From positions 1,674,001 to 1,738,000 of the forward strand of contig NZ_CP021435.1 in the NCBI RefSeq assembly GCF_002549795.1: 64,000 nt of DNA, given 5' to 3'. Origin of the DNA: Halomonas beimenensis. GTDB taxonomy: Bacteria > Pseudomonadota > Gammaproteobacteria > Pseudomonadales > Halomonadaceae. The position numbers and the translations under genes were made by a program. Positions 1 to 8,647 of the stretch are shown here, in pieces. A model generated the notes under the pieces. It was given only the letters and a program-made list of their open reading frames with translations, was not told the origin of the DNA and made no database searches. The first letter of the stretch is position 1. Every line of letters begins with the position of its first letter.

Positions 1-2055
1 GATGCCCTGACCGCCGGGCTGCCCCTGGAGGAGGGGCGGCTCACGCCGTCGGTCTTCCCGCGAGCCGCCGCCCGGGCCGGACTGACGGCCCGCATCGTCA
101 AGTCGCGCCTGGTGCAGCTCAACCCCGCGCTCTTCCCCGTCGTGCTGCTGCTCGAGCCGGGGCGGGCCTGCGTGCTCCTGGGCGTGGATCTGGCCAGTCG
201 CCGGGCCCGGGTGGTCTTTCCCGAGCTGGGCGAGGCCGAGTCCGAGGTCGATCTCGATGGCCTCCAGGCCAGCTACAGCGGCCAGGCCATCTACGTGCGT
301 CCCCGCTTCCGCTTCGATGCCCGGGGGGCGGAGATCGGGCCGGAGCGACGTCGGCACTGGTTCTGGGGCGTGATCCGGGAAAACCGCCGACTCTATCGCG
401 ACGTGATCGCCGGCTCGGTGGCGATCAACCTCTTCGCGCTGGCGATGCCGCTGTTCGTGCTCAACGTCTACGATCGCGTGGTGCCCAACCATGCCACCGA
501 GACCCTCTGGGTGCTGGCGGTGGGCGTCTTCCTGGTGCTGTGCTTCGACCTGGCCTTGCGGCTGATGCGCAACGCCTTCGTGGATCTCGCGGCGAGCCGG
601 GCCGACGTCAAGCTCTCGTCGACCCTCATGAGCCAGGTCTTGGGCCTGCGGATGGCGGCCCGTCCGGCCTCGACCGGGTCCTTCGCAGCGACCCTGCAAT
701 CCTTCGAGTCGGTCCGGGCCTTCATCGGCTCGGCGACGGTGGTGGGCCTGGTCGACCTGCCCTTCACGCTGCTCTTCGCGGCGATCATCGCCTTGATCGG
801 CCCCGTCCTGGTGATCCCGGTCCTGGTCGGGATCGTCTTCGTGCTGCTCTATGCCCTGGCGGCCCAGGGCAAGCTGCATGAACTGTCGGAAACCACCTGG
901 CGGGTCAGCGCCCAGCGGAACGCGACCCTGGTGGAGTCGGTCTCCCAGCTGGAGACCCTCAAGGCCCTGAGAAGCGAGAGCCGCATCCAGGGCATCTGGG
1001 AGCGCGCCTCCGCCTTCCTGTCGCGCACGGCCGCCCAGTTGAGGCTGATCAGCTCTTCCGTCTCCAGCGTGGCGCTCTGGGCACAGCACAGCGTGGCCGT
1101 GGCGGTCATCATCATCGGGGTCTACCTGATCATCCAGGGCGAGCTGACCCAGGGAGGGCTGATCGCGGCCTACCTGCTATCGTCCCGGGCCATGGCGCCG
1201 GTGAGCCAGGCCGCCGCCTTGCTGACCCAGTACCATCAGGCCTCGACCGCCCTGCAGTCCCTCGACGGGGTGATGCAGCTTCCGGTGGAGCGTCCGGAAG
1301 GGCAGCGATTCGTCGATCGGCCGGTGGTGCGGGGGGAGATCCGTTTCGACAAGGCGAGCTTTCGCTATCCCGACGAGCGGCGGGACGCCTTGAGAGAGGT
1401 GTCGGTGTCGATCGAGCCCGGGGAGAAGGTCGCCCTGCTGGGCCGGGTGGGCTGCGGAAAGAGCACCCTGAACAAGCTGGTGCTGGGGCTGTACGAGCCC
1501 ACGGCCGGCGCCGTGCGTCTCGACGGTGTCGACATTCGCCAGTTCGACCCGGTCCAGCTTCGCCGCCACATCGGCTATGTGCCCCAGGACGTGAGCCTCT
1601 TCTATGGCTCGCTGAGGGACAACGTCCTGGCCGGTGCCGGCAGCGACGGTGTCGACGACGACACCCTGTTGCGCGCCCTTCGTCTGAGCGGATTGAACGA
1701 ACTCGTGGATGGCCATCCCGACGGCGTGGACCTCAACGTCGGGGAACGGGGCCAGCGACTGTCGGGGGGGCAGCGTCAGCAAGTCGCCATCGCCCGGGCG
1801 CTGGTCCAGGATCCCCGGATCCTGCTGCTCGACGAGCCCACCAGTTCCATGGATCACTCCGCTGAGGAAGCCTTCAAGGCCCGGCTGCGGGAGTTCGCGA
1901 GGGGCAAGACCCTGGTCCTCGTCTCCCATCGCACCTCCTTGCTGACGCTGGTCGACCGTATCGTGGTCATCGATGCGGGGAAGGTCGTGGCCGACGGTCC
2001 CCGTGACAAGGTCGTCGAAGCCCTGCGCAAGGGACAGATCGGGAGGGCGGGCTGA
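1..2055 (+). CDS. lapB: LapB-type I secretion ABC transporter (5' end outside window)
   Basis: Inner-membrane ATPase that powers one-step export of the downstream RTX adhesin. The reading frame is open from base 1, so the gene starts upstream; the GTG at 112 is an internal valine codon. The visible 684 residues hold the end of a C39-peptidase-like domain (about 1-110), a six-helix transmembrane domain (about 135-430) and a nucleotide-binding domain with Walker A GRVGCGKST (481-489), the signature LSGGQ (about 587) and Walker B ILLLDEP. LapB-family proteins are a little over 700 residues, so only a short N-terminal piece is missing. Whether the C39-like domain keeps a catalytic cysteine cannot be seen; in LapB homologues it is usually inactive. 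Its stop overlaps the lapC start (TGATG), implying translational coupling. Confidence 0.93.
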   Translation, partial: DALTAGLPLEEGRLTPSVFPRAAARAGLTARIVKSRLVQLNPALFPVVLLLEPGRACVLLGVDLASRRARVVFPELGEAESEVDLDGLQASYSGQAIYVRPRFRFDARGAEIGPERRRHWFWGVIRENRRLYRDVIAGSVAINLFALAMPLFVLNVYDRVVPNHATETLWVLAVGVFLVLCFDLALRLMRNAFVDLAASRADVKLSSTLMSQVLGLRMAARPASTGSFAATLQSFESVRAFIGSATVVGLVDLPFTLLFAAIIALIGPVLVIPVLVGIVFVLLYALAAQGKLHELSETTWRVSAQRNATLVESVSQLETLKALRSESRIQGIWERASAFLSRTAAQLRLISSSVSSVALWAQHSVAVAVIIIGVYLIIQGELTQGGLIAAYLLSSRAMAPVSQAAALLTQYHQASTALQSLDGVMQLPVERPEGQRFVDRPVVRGEIRFDKASFRYPDERRDALREVSVSIEPGEKVALLGRVGCGKSTLNKLVLGLYEPTAGAVRLDGVDIRQFDPVQLRRHIGYVPQDVSLFYGSLRDNVLAGAGSDGVDDDTLLRALRLSGLNELVDGHPDGVDLNVGERGQRLSGGQRQQVAIARALVQDPRILLLDEPTSSMDHSAEEAFKARLREFARGKTLVLVSHRTSLLTLVDRIVVIDAGKVVADGPRDKVVEALRKGQIGRAG

Positions 2056-3482
2056 TGACCTCTCCGAGACCCGATGCCGAGCAGCGTGGCTTCGAGGCCA
2101 TCGGTCGCTTCTCGACGGTCGGCCGCAAGCCGCTGCGCGCCTTCGTCGATCGGCTTTTCGCCCGTCGCGTCACCTCGGCCCACCTCGATCGTGACTGGGC
2201 GAGCGATGCCGACTGGGCGCGGCTCCAGCAGGACCCGCTGCGCGCTCGGGCCTTCCTGTACGTCGTCCTGCTGGCGCTCGCGACCCTGCTCGTCTGGTCG
2301 GCCTTCGCCACCCTCGACGAGGTGACCCGCGGGACCGGGCGAGTCATCCCCTCCAGCCAGCTGCAGCGGGTGCAGTCCTTCGATGGCGGCGTGGTCCAGG
2401 AGATCCTGGTCGAGGAGGGGGATCGCGTGGAGGCAGGCGAATTGCTGATGCGGATCGACCCGACTCGCTTCCTCGCGAACTTCCGCGAGAACCGGGCCAA
2501 GGCCCAGGCGCTGGAAGCCCGCGCCGAGCGCCTGCGCGCCCTGGTCACGGATTCCGAGTTCACGCCCTCCGCGACCCTGCGTGCAGAGGCGCCGGGCATC
2601 GTGGAACAGGAGAGGGAGCTCTACCGGAGCAACCTCGAGGCCCTGGAGGAGCAGAGGAGCGTCCTTCGCGAACGATTGGCCCAGCGCCGCGCCGAGCTGG
2701 ACGAGGCGAGGTCCCGACGGGACACGGCGGGCCGGGAGCTGAACATGGCCAGCCGGGAGCTCAACCTCACTCGCCCCTTGCTGGATTCCGGGGCGGTCTC
2801 CGAGGTCGAGGTCCTCCGCCTCGAGCGGGAAGTGTCGCGGGCCAGCGGCGAACGCAACCAGGCCGCCGCCCAGATGGAACGGCTGCAGGCGGCCATCGAG
2901 GAAGTCCAGGCCCAGCTGCGCGAGGTGACGCTGGAGGCCCGCAACGAGTGGCGCAACGAGCTCTCCCAGACGCTTGGCGAGCTGTCCGCCCTGGACGAGT
3001 CGAGCACCGGTCTGGAGGACAGGGTCCGGCTGGCGGAGATCCGCTCGCCCGTCGACGGCGTCGTGCAACGGCTGGGCATCACGACCCTGGGCGGGGTGGT
3101 GCAACCGGGACAGGAGGTGGTGGATATCGTGCCGAGCGACGATGCCCTGCTGGTGGAGGCCAGGATCGCACCTCAGGATATCGCCTTCCTGCGACCCGGG
3201 CAGCCGGCGACCATCAAGCTCACCGCCTACGATTTCGCCATCTACGGAGGCCTCGACGCCGAGCTCGACCATATCAGTGCCGATACCATTACCGACGATG
3301 AGGGTAATACCTTCTACCTCGTGCGGGTCCGCACCGAGGAGGGGGGCAAGCAGCACGAGGCACTGGACGTGATCCCGGGGATGACCGCGCAAGTGGATAT
3401 CCTGACCGGGAAACGCACGGTCATGCAGTATCTGCTCAAGCCGGTGTTGCGGGCCTGGGACAATGCCATGGGAGAACGATGA
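2055..3482 (+). CDS. lapC: LapC, HlyD-family membrane fusion protein
   Basis: Periplasmic adaptor joining the LapB ATPase to an outer-membrane TolC/LapE channel; 475 residues. A cytoplasmic N-terminus is followed by one membrane segment (about 66-84), a lipoyl-like beta domain (about 90-130, containing VVQEILVEEGDRVEAGELL), a long Glu/Arg/Ala-rich coiled coil (about 135-330) and a C-terminal beta-barrel region. The ATG overlaps the lapB stop by one base, and the gene's own stop overlaps the next start, so the three genes are translationally coupled. No TolC-like gene is visible here; it may lie upstream of the window. Confidence 0.93.
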   Translation: MTSPRPDAEQRGFEAIGRFSTVGRKPLRAFVDRLFARRVTSAHLDRDWASDADWARLQQDPLRARAFLYVVLLALATLLVWSAFATLDEVTRGTGRVIPSSQLQRVQSFDGGVVQEILVEEGDRVEAGELLMRIDPTRFLANFRENRAKAQALEARAERLRALVTDSEFTPSATLRAEAPGIVEQERELYRSNLEALEEQRSVLRERLAQRRAELDEARSRRDTAGRELNMASRELNLTRPLLDSGAVSEVEVLRLEREVSRASGERNQAAAQMERLQAAIEEVQAQLREVTLEARNEWRNELSQTLGELSALDESSTGLEDRVRLAEIRSPVDGVVQRLGITTLGGVVQPGQEVVDIVPSDDALLVEARIAPQDIAFLRPGQPATIKLTAYDFAIYGGLDAELDHISADTITDDEGNTFYLVRVRTEEGGKQHEALDVIPGMTAQVDILTGKRTVMQYLLKPVLRAWDNAMGER

Positions 3483-4093
3483 TGGGGCAGTGGTTCGTTT
3501 GCAGGGGACATGACGAGATGCCTCGCTGGCGCGAGGCCTTTCCGGACGCCGAGCGGCTCGATCCTTCGCTGGCACGCACTCGAGTGCAGGCGGGCGATCG
3601 CGTCTGGGTGATGGCCAGCCTGGAGCAGTGGCCGGCGCTGGTCACGGCGCTGAGCCGGCGCGGCGCCATCCTCAGCGTGCTGAGCTATCGTCCCGAGTCG
3701 AGGGAGGCGTTCCTGGCGCTGAGTGCCGGTGCGCGTGGCTATGCCCATGCCTTGTCCACCCCGGAGCTGCTCAGGCAGCTGGAGACCGTGGTCACCCATC
3801 AGGGCATCTGGGTCTGGCCGGAGCTGATGTCCCAGGTGGTGGGCGGTGCCTTCCGGGCGCTCGGCGGGGAAGCCGGCCTTGAGCAGGGGGTGCTGGCCGA
3901 ACTCACCGACCGGGAGCGGGACGTGGCCCTGGCCGTGGCGGAAGGGTTGAGCAACAAGGCCGTGGCGGGACGCCTGGCTATCACCGAGCGAACGGTGAAG
4001 GCCCACCTCGGCGCCGTCTTCCGCAAGCTCGGGATCCGCGATCGCATGCAGCTGGTCCTGAAGCTATCCCGTCAGGAGCAGGATGTCCTCTAG
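3479..4093 (+). CDS. LuxR-type regulator with degenerate receiver domain
   Basis: A 204-residue DNA-binding protein. The C-terminal part (about 140-200) is a GerE/LuxR helix-turn-helix with LTDRERDVALAVAEGLSNK and ERTVKAHLGAVFRKLG. The N-terminal ~125 residues have a receiver-like pattern of alternating strands and helices, but no acidic pair near the start and no clear phospho-accepting Asp or conserved Lys, so phosphorylation is unlikely. The ATG overlaps the lapC stop (ATGA). It lies between the exporter and the adhesin gene, so it probably regulates adhesin or exporter expression; its signal is unknown. Confidence 0.82.
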   Translation: MMGQWFVCRGHDEMPRWREAFPDAERLDPSLARTRVQAGDRVWVMASLEQWPALVTALSRRGAILSVLSYRPESREAFLALSAGARGYAHALSTPELLRQLETVVTHQGIWVWPELMSQVVGGAFRALGGEAGLEQGVLAELTDRERDVALAVAEGLSNKAVAGRLAITERTVKAHLGAVFRKLGIRDRMQLVLKLSRQEQDVL

Positions 4094-4217
4094 CCCGGCA
4101 CCGACCTGTCCATGGGTCCAATACCTGAGACCCACCCCCTGACCTAGTCTGAAGGTATCAACGACCAGTGATGGCGCCAGATCGCTGGCTGATGTCACTC
4201 ATCAGGGGGAAGGGACT

Positions 4218-7200
4218 ATGACCATCGCAACCGTGGTGTCCATCACCGGCCAGGCCTGGGCGCGTGATGCGGATGGCGAGCTGCGCGAGCTGAGCGTCGG
4301 CGACAGCCTGCAGGAAGGCGAGATCCTGGTGACCTCCGACAACGGGCGCGTGGTGCTCGATTTCGGTGACGGTCTGGAGCCCACGGCCGTTCCCGGCGGG
4401 GAAGAGGTCGCCATGACGCCGGAGCTCGCCCTCGATGCCACGGTCTCGGCGGAAGAGGCCAGTGCCCAGGATGAGGATCTCGAGGCCCTGCTTGCTGCCC
4501 TCGAGGAAGGCGAGGGCGACCTGCTCGAGGACCTCGAGGCCACCGCCGCCGGGGCCGGTGGCGGCGGCGGCAGCGATGGCGGACACAGCTTCGTCCGCCT
4601 GGCCCGCATCAGCGAGAGCGTGGATCCCCTGGCCTTCGGCTTCGGCACCAACAGCCTGGAGGGAGCGGATCAGGTAGAACTCGATCCCACCCTGGCCGCC
4701 GCGGAACCCGCGGCCCCGGAGCCCGATGACATCCCCAGTGTCGATACCCAGGATCTCGACGGCGATGGCGACACCGTCTGGGAGGCGGCACTCGAAGGTG
4801 GCAGTGCCCAGGGCGGTGAAGGAGGTGAGGCCGGCCCCGGCATCTCGACCACCACCGCCGGCGCCCTGCAGATCGATACCGGCGGTGACGCCCTGGCGCT
4901 GATCGAGGTGCAGGACGCCAACGGCGACTGGATCGCCATCGACAGCGCCGGGACCCTGGTGCAGGGCGCCTACGGCACCCTGAGCGTGGACCCGGACGGC
5001 AGCTGGAGCTACACCCTCGACGCCAACACCCTGGACCATGACGACCCGACGGCCACCGGAGCCGGGGACCAGGTGCAGGACCCGTTCGCGGTGCGGGTGA
5101 CCGACGACGACGGCGACGTCTCGCCGGAGGCGACCCTGACCATCGACGTCAACGACGACGGGCCGGTGGCCGCCGATGACGGCGTCGACGGCGCGGTGGC
5201 CGAGGACGGCAGCGTCGAGATCGACGTGTTCGCCAACGACGCCGCCGGGGCCGACGGCGTGAACCTGGCGACCGGCATCGCCCTGGCCAGCGGGCCGAGC
5301 CAGGGCAGCGTGGTCTACAACGGCGACGGCACCTTCACCTACACCGCCGATGCCGGGGCCGAGGGCAGCGACAGCTTCACCTACACCCTGACCGACCGGG
5401 AGGGCGACACCTCGACGGCCACGGTCACCCTGACCATCGCCGAGGACTCCACGCCGACGGTGGCCACGCCCGACCTCAACGAGGACGGCGACGTGGTCTG
5501 GGAATCCGCGCTGGCCGGCGGCAGCGGCGGCGGCACCACGACCACCGCCGGCACCCTGCAGATCGACACCGGCGGTGACGCCCTGGCGCTGGTCGAGGTG
5601 CAGGACGCCAATGGCGACTGGATCGCCATCGACAGCGTCGGGACCCTGGTGCAGGGCGCCTACGGCACCCTGAGCGTGGATCCGGACGGCCGCTGGAGCT
5701 ACACCCTCGACGCCAACACCCTGGACCATGACGACCCGACGGCCATTGGGGCCGGGGACCAGGTGCAGGACCCGTTCGCGGTGCGGGTGACCGACGACGA
5801 CGGCGACGTCTCGCCGGAGGCGACCCTGACCATCGACGTCAACGACGACGGGCCGGTGGTCGCCGATGATGACGTGGCCCTGGTCGAGGACGGGGCCACC
5901 GATACGGCCAGCGGCAATGTCCTCGACAACGACGCCTCCGGGGCCGATGCGCCGGCGAGCTTCGTGGCCTGGGGCGAGAATGCCGAAGCGATCTCGGTAT
6001 TGTCGCAGTACGGCGAGCTTTCGCTCGATGAGGATGGCGGCTATCGGTTCGTGCTGCACAATGATGCCCCCGCCGTCCAGACGCTGACCGCCGAGGACAG
6101 CATCAGCGAGACGCTGACCTACACCATGCAGGACGCCGACGGCGACACGCGTGAGGCCAGCCTGACGCTCACCCTCACCGGCGCCGGGGACAGCGCCGCG
6201 GTCACCGTCGCCGCCCAGGGCGCCGACAGCACCGTCTACGAGGCCGGCCTGTCGCCGGACGGCTCGAACGCGGAGGCCGACAGCGAGACGGCGACGGGCA
6301 ACTTCGGGGTGTCGGCTACCGATGGCATCGCCAGCGTGACGGTAGGCGGCACCACCTTCACCCTGGCCGAGCTCAAGGGCTTCACCGACGCCTCACCGTC
6401 GGCTGCGATCGATACCGGGGAAGGCACCCTGGTCCTCACCGGCTACCAGAGCGGCGATGGCGACCAGAGCGCCACGCTCCGCTATGCCTACACCCTGACC
6501 TCGGCCCAGACCCACGGTGAGGCGGGCAACGACACGCTGAGCGACACCCTGGGAGTGTCGGTGACCGGGGCCGGGGGCTCCAGCGCCAGCGGCACCCTGA
6601 CCATCGACATCGTCGATGACGTGCCCACGGTGAACGGTGCGGACGCGAGCAAGACGTTCAACTACACCGGCTACATCGCCGTAGGGGCCCTGGACTATGC
6701 CACCGGTGCAGACGAACTCGGTGGTCTTGTGTTCCGGGGTTTCGAGGATGGCAATCAGGGGGGGCTGAGCGATGGCACTACCCTGATGAGCTCTGACGGC
6801 AACCCGGTCTACTGGTTTGGGGAGGGAACCGACACTCTCGTGGGTAAACTCGAGAGTGGTGAAGAGGTCTTCACGGCTTCCTTGAACGGTGATGGTTCCT
6901 ACTCTCTTACGGTCCACCAGGGCATCGATGCGATCAGCCAATTCGGCATCGTGGATATCGGCGATATCGGGATCAGTGGTGGTAATGGCGAGTCATTCAT
7001 CGTCGGGGCCGGTTCCCCGGAAACCGATGACGATGTTCTGGTGACCGCGGTCCAGCTGGGAGGGACGATCAACACCTCGGCAGGAGATATCGGGACGGAC
7101 AGTCAATGGGTCGAGCCCTCTACCGGCATCCGATTCGAGTTCGTGACCGATATCCAGTCGGATGGGAGTCATGACGGAGCCCGAGTGCTGACAGGGGCTG

Positions 7201-8144
7201 CCGTCGATATCGCGGATGTCAAGGGGGGCGCCACCCAGACAAACGTCTTGCTGGCCCTTTATGAAGCCGGCAGTGCGCTCTTTTCTTCTCAGAGCGAGCT
7301 TCTCGATACGGTCTCGGCGATTCGTTATGTCTCGGACGGTCAGTTGATCGAGCTTGAAGGTGCCGCAGACATTCAGGCGGCTCTGGACTCGGGAAGTCTA
7401 CACTTCGTCACGGATTATACGGTGTCGGGTAAAGGAGGCGATTATCTGGTCTCGGGGCTCGTGATCGATGGGGTCGATGAACACAGCTCCGTCGGCATCG
7501 CCACCGATCAAGGCTTCGACACGCTTGAAGTCGTGAATCACGAAAGCGCTTGGTTTGCCGTCAATGGCCTGGATGGAGCTGCCATCACCCATGAGCCCGT
7601 GGATATCGGCTTCGATTATGCCGTCCTGGATGGTGATGGCGACGAGACGGATTCCGCGAACTTCACCGTGACGCTGGATCCCTCCCTGGTAGGAAGTGAT
7701 GGCAATGACGTTCTGACGGGCAGTGATTTCGATGAATTGCTGCTCGGAGCCGAGGGGAATGACACCCTCGAGGGTGGGCTAGGTGCGGACGTCTTCGCAT
7801 GGAGCCTGGGTGACGAAGGCTCTGCCGTCAGTCCGGCCGAAGATAGCGTCAAGGATTTCACCCTCGGCACCTTCGGGACGGAGGCCAACGCCGACAAGCT
7901 GGACATCGCCGACCTGCTGTCCGGGATGTCCAGCGGGGATGACCTGTCCCGCTATCTCCAGGCCACCGAGGATACCTCCAGCGGTACGACCACGTTGCAC
8001 ATCAGCTCGGCGGGCAACATGAGCGCCGGTGATGTCAGCAATGCCGATCAATCGATCGTCCTGGAGGGCGTCAGCATGGGGGGCCTCGATCAGGCCGCCT
8101 TCCTTCAGAGCCTGATCGACGACGGCCAGCTCGATATCGAGTGA
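4218..8144 (+). CDS. lapA: LapA/BapA-like RTX adhesin with LapG-cleavable retention module
   Basis: Secreted biofilm adhesin of 1308 residues, small for its family (LapA proteins often exceed 4000). Residues 1-~110 form the N-terminal retention module. They are followed by TAAG at 109-112, the di-alanine site that LapG-type proteases cleave, a glycine-rich stretch and HSFVRLARISESVDPLAF, the usual context. Next come VCBS/cadherin-like repeats with two nearly identical 110-residue copies. A section of different base composition follows (about 808-1155). The C-terminus has a short RTX block (GSDGNDVLTG..GAEGNDTLEGG, about 1158-1190) and a T1SS-143-like secretion region. The ATG follows AGGGGGAAGGGA-like purines. 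Export by LapB/C and release by LapG under LapD control are inferred from family knowledge and clustering. Confidence 0.92.
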   Translation: MTIATVVSITGQAWARDADGELRELSVGDSLQEGEILVTSDNGRVVLDFGDGLEPTAVPGGEEVAMTPELALDATVSAEEASAQDEDLEALLAALEEGEGDLLEDLEATAAGAGGGGGSDGGHSFVRLARISESVDPLAFGFGTNSLEGADQVELDPTLAAAEPAAPEPDDIPSVDTQDLDGDGDTVWEAALEGGSAQGGEGGEAGPGISTTTAGALQIDTGGDALALIEVQDANGDWIAIDSAGTLVQGAYGTLSVDPDGSWSYTLDANTLDHDDPTATGAGDQVQDPFAVRVTDDDGDVSPEATLTIDVNDDGPVAADDGVDGAVAEDGSVEIDVFANDAAGADGVNLATGIALASGPSQGSVVYNGDGTFTYTADAGAEGSDSFTYTLTDREGDTSTATVTLTIAEDSTPTVATPDLNEDGDVVWESALAGGSGGGTTTTAGTLQIDTGGDALALVEVQDANGDWIAIDSVGTLVQGAYGTLSVDPDGRWSYTLDANTLDHDDPTAIGAGDQVQDPFAVRVTDDDGDVSPEATLTIDVNDDGPVVADDDVALVEDGATDTASGNVLDNDASGADAPASFVAWGENAEAISVLSQYGELSLDEDGGYRFVLHNDAPAVQTLTAEDSISETLTYTMQDADGDTREASLTLTLTGAGDSAAVTVAAQGADSTVYEAGLSPDGSNAEADSETATGNFGVSATDGIASVTVGGTTFTLAELKGFTDASPSAAIDTGEGTLVLTGYQSGDGDQSATLRYAYTLTSAQTHGEAGNDTLSDTLGVSVTGAGGSSASGTLTIDIVDDVPTVNGADASKTFNYTGYIAVGALDYATGADELGGLVFRGFEDGNQGGLSDGTTLMSSDGNPVYWFGEGTDTLVGKLESGEEVFTASLNGDGSYSLTVHQGIDAISQFGIVDIGDIGISGGNGESFIVGAGSPETDDDVLVTAVQLGGTINTSAGDIGTDSQWVEPSTGIRFEFVTDIQSDGSHDGARVLTGAAVDIADVKGGATQTNVLLALYEAGSALFSSQSELLDTVSAIRYVSDGQLIELEGAADIQAALDSGSLHFVTDYTVSGKGGDYLVSGLVIDGVDEHSSVGIATDQGFDTLEVVNHESAWFAVNGLDGAAITHEPVDIGFDYAVLDGDGDETDSANFTVTLDPSLVGSDGNDVLTGSDFDELLLGAEGNDTLEGGLGADVFAWSLGDEGSAVSPAEDSVKDFTLGTFGTEANADKLDIADLLSGMSSGDDLSRYLQATEDTSSGTTTLHISSAGNMSAGDVSNADQSIVLEGVSMGGLDQAAFLQSLIDDGQLDIE
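4851..5180 (+). repeat. Intragenic VCBS-type repeat, copy 1 of 2
   Basis: This 330-bp unit of the adhesin gene recurs 690 bp downstream with only scattered base changes. It encodes about 110 residues, including GTLVQGAYGTLSVDPDG and VRVTDDDGDVSPEATLTIDV. Confidence 0.9.
5541..5870 (+). repeat. Intragenic VCBS-type repeat, copy 2 of 2
   Basis: Second copy of the 330-bp unit at 4851. It differs by eye at only a handful of positions, for example Ala to Val in IDSVGTLVQG and Ser to Arg in DPDGRWSY. Such identity suggests recent duplication or gene conversion. Confidence 0.9.
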
Positions 8145-8237
8145 TGCCCCCGTGCCCGGCGCTTGCCGGGCGCACTTGTCGACCGGCCAGCGCCTGCCTA
8201 CCATGCGGCACAGGCGATCCGGCGAGGGAGTCCAGCC

Positions 8238-8573
8238 ATGTATGTCCAGCGCGATGACCAGAGCCGCATTCGGCTCGTGAGCCGTGAAGCCACGGCGGAA
8301 TGCCGCGAGTACCTCGCTGCCGATTCCCCCGAGTTGCTGAGCTTCCTGACGGAAGAGACGGTGGGCAAGAGCGCGGCGCGCTTTCATGCCTCCGACCTGG
8401 CCTTCGTCCGGGTCCTCGAGGACGTGATCGCCCTGCTGATGGACAAGGGCGTGATCAGCTTCACCGAACTTCCCGAGGCCGCACAGGACAAGGTCATGGA
8501 GCGCCAGTCCCTGCGTCGTCGTCTCAATGGCTTGCAGCTCGTCGCCGGAAGGGAGGATGACGACGTCATCTGA
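8238..8573 (+). CDS. Conserved hypothetical protein (MYVQRDDQ.. family)
   Basis: A 111-residue soluble protein with no signal peptide or membrane segment. The ATG at 8238 is chosen because GAGGGAG lies about 8 bases upstream and the start MYVQRDDQSRI resembles a small proteobacterial family; the in-frame start at 8163 has no such support. The C-terminal half (ASDLAFVRVLEDVIALLMDKGVISFTELPEAA, read in two parts) resembles small proteins that I recall being loosely annotated as tryptophan synthase beta-like; that name does not indicate an enzyme. It lies between lapA and the opposing lapD. Function unknown. Confidence 0.7.
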   Translation: MYVQRDDQSRIRLVSREATAECREYLAADSPELLSFLTEETVGKSAARFHASDLAFVRVLEDVIALLMDKGVISFTELPEAAQDKVMERQSLRRRLNGLQLVAGREDDDVI

Positions 8574-8601
8574 CGGCTTCGGCAAGCAGGTTCGACCCTG
8601 G

Positions 8602-8630
8602 CGATCGCCGGCCCCCCGGGCCGGCGATCG
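8602..8630. terminator. Perfect 13-bp hairpin between convergent genes
   Basis: CGATCGCCGGCCC and its exact complement are separated by CCC. It lies between the ends of the small hypothetical gene and lapD. There is no strong T-run on either side, so it may be a weak bidirectional terminator or an mRNA-stabilising hairpin. Confidence 0.55.
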
Positions 8631-8647
8631 TCCGTCAGGGGCGTAAC

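Noticed and set aside
112..2055. lapB starting at the GTG at 112
   Set aside because: The frame is open to base 1 and encodes conserved C39-like sequence, so the true start is outside the window.
4158..6059. 633-residue antisense frame in the adhesin gene
   Set aside because: It is a repetitive shadow of the VCBS repeats; the sense protein has clear domains.
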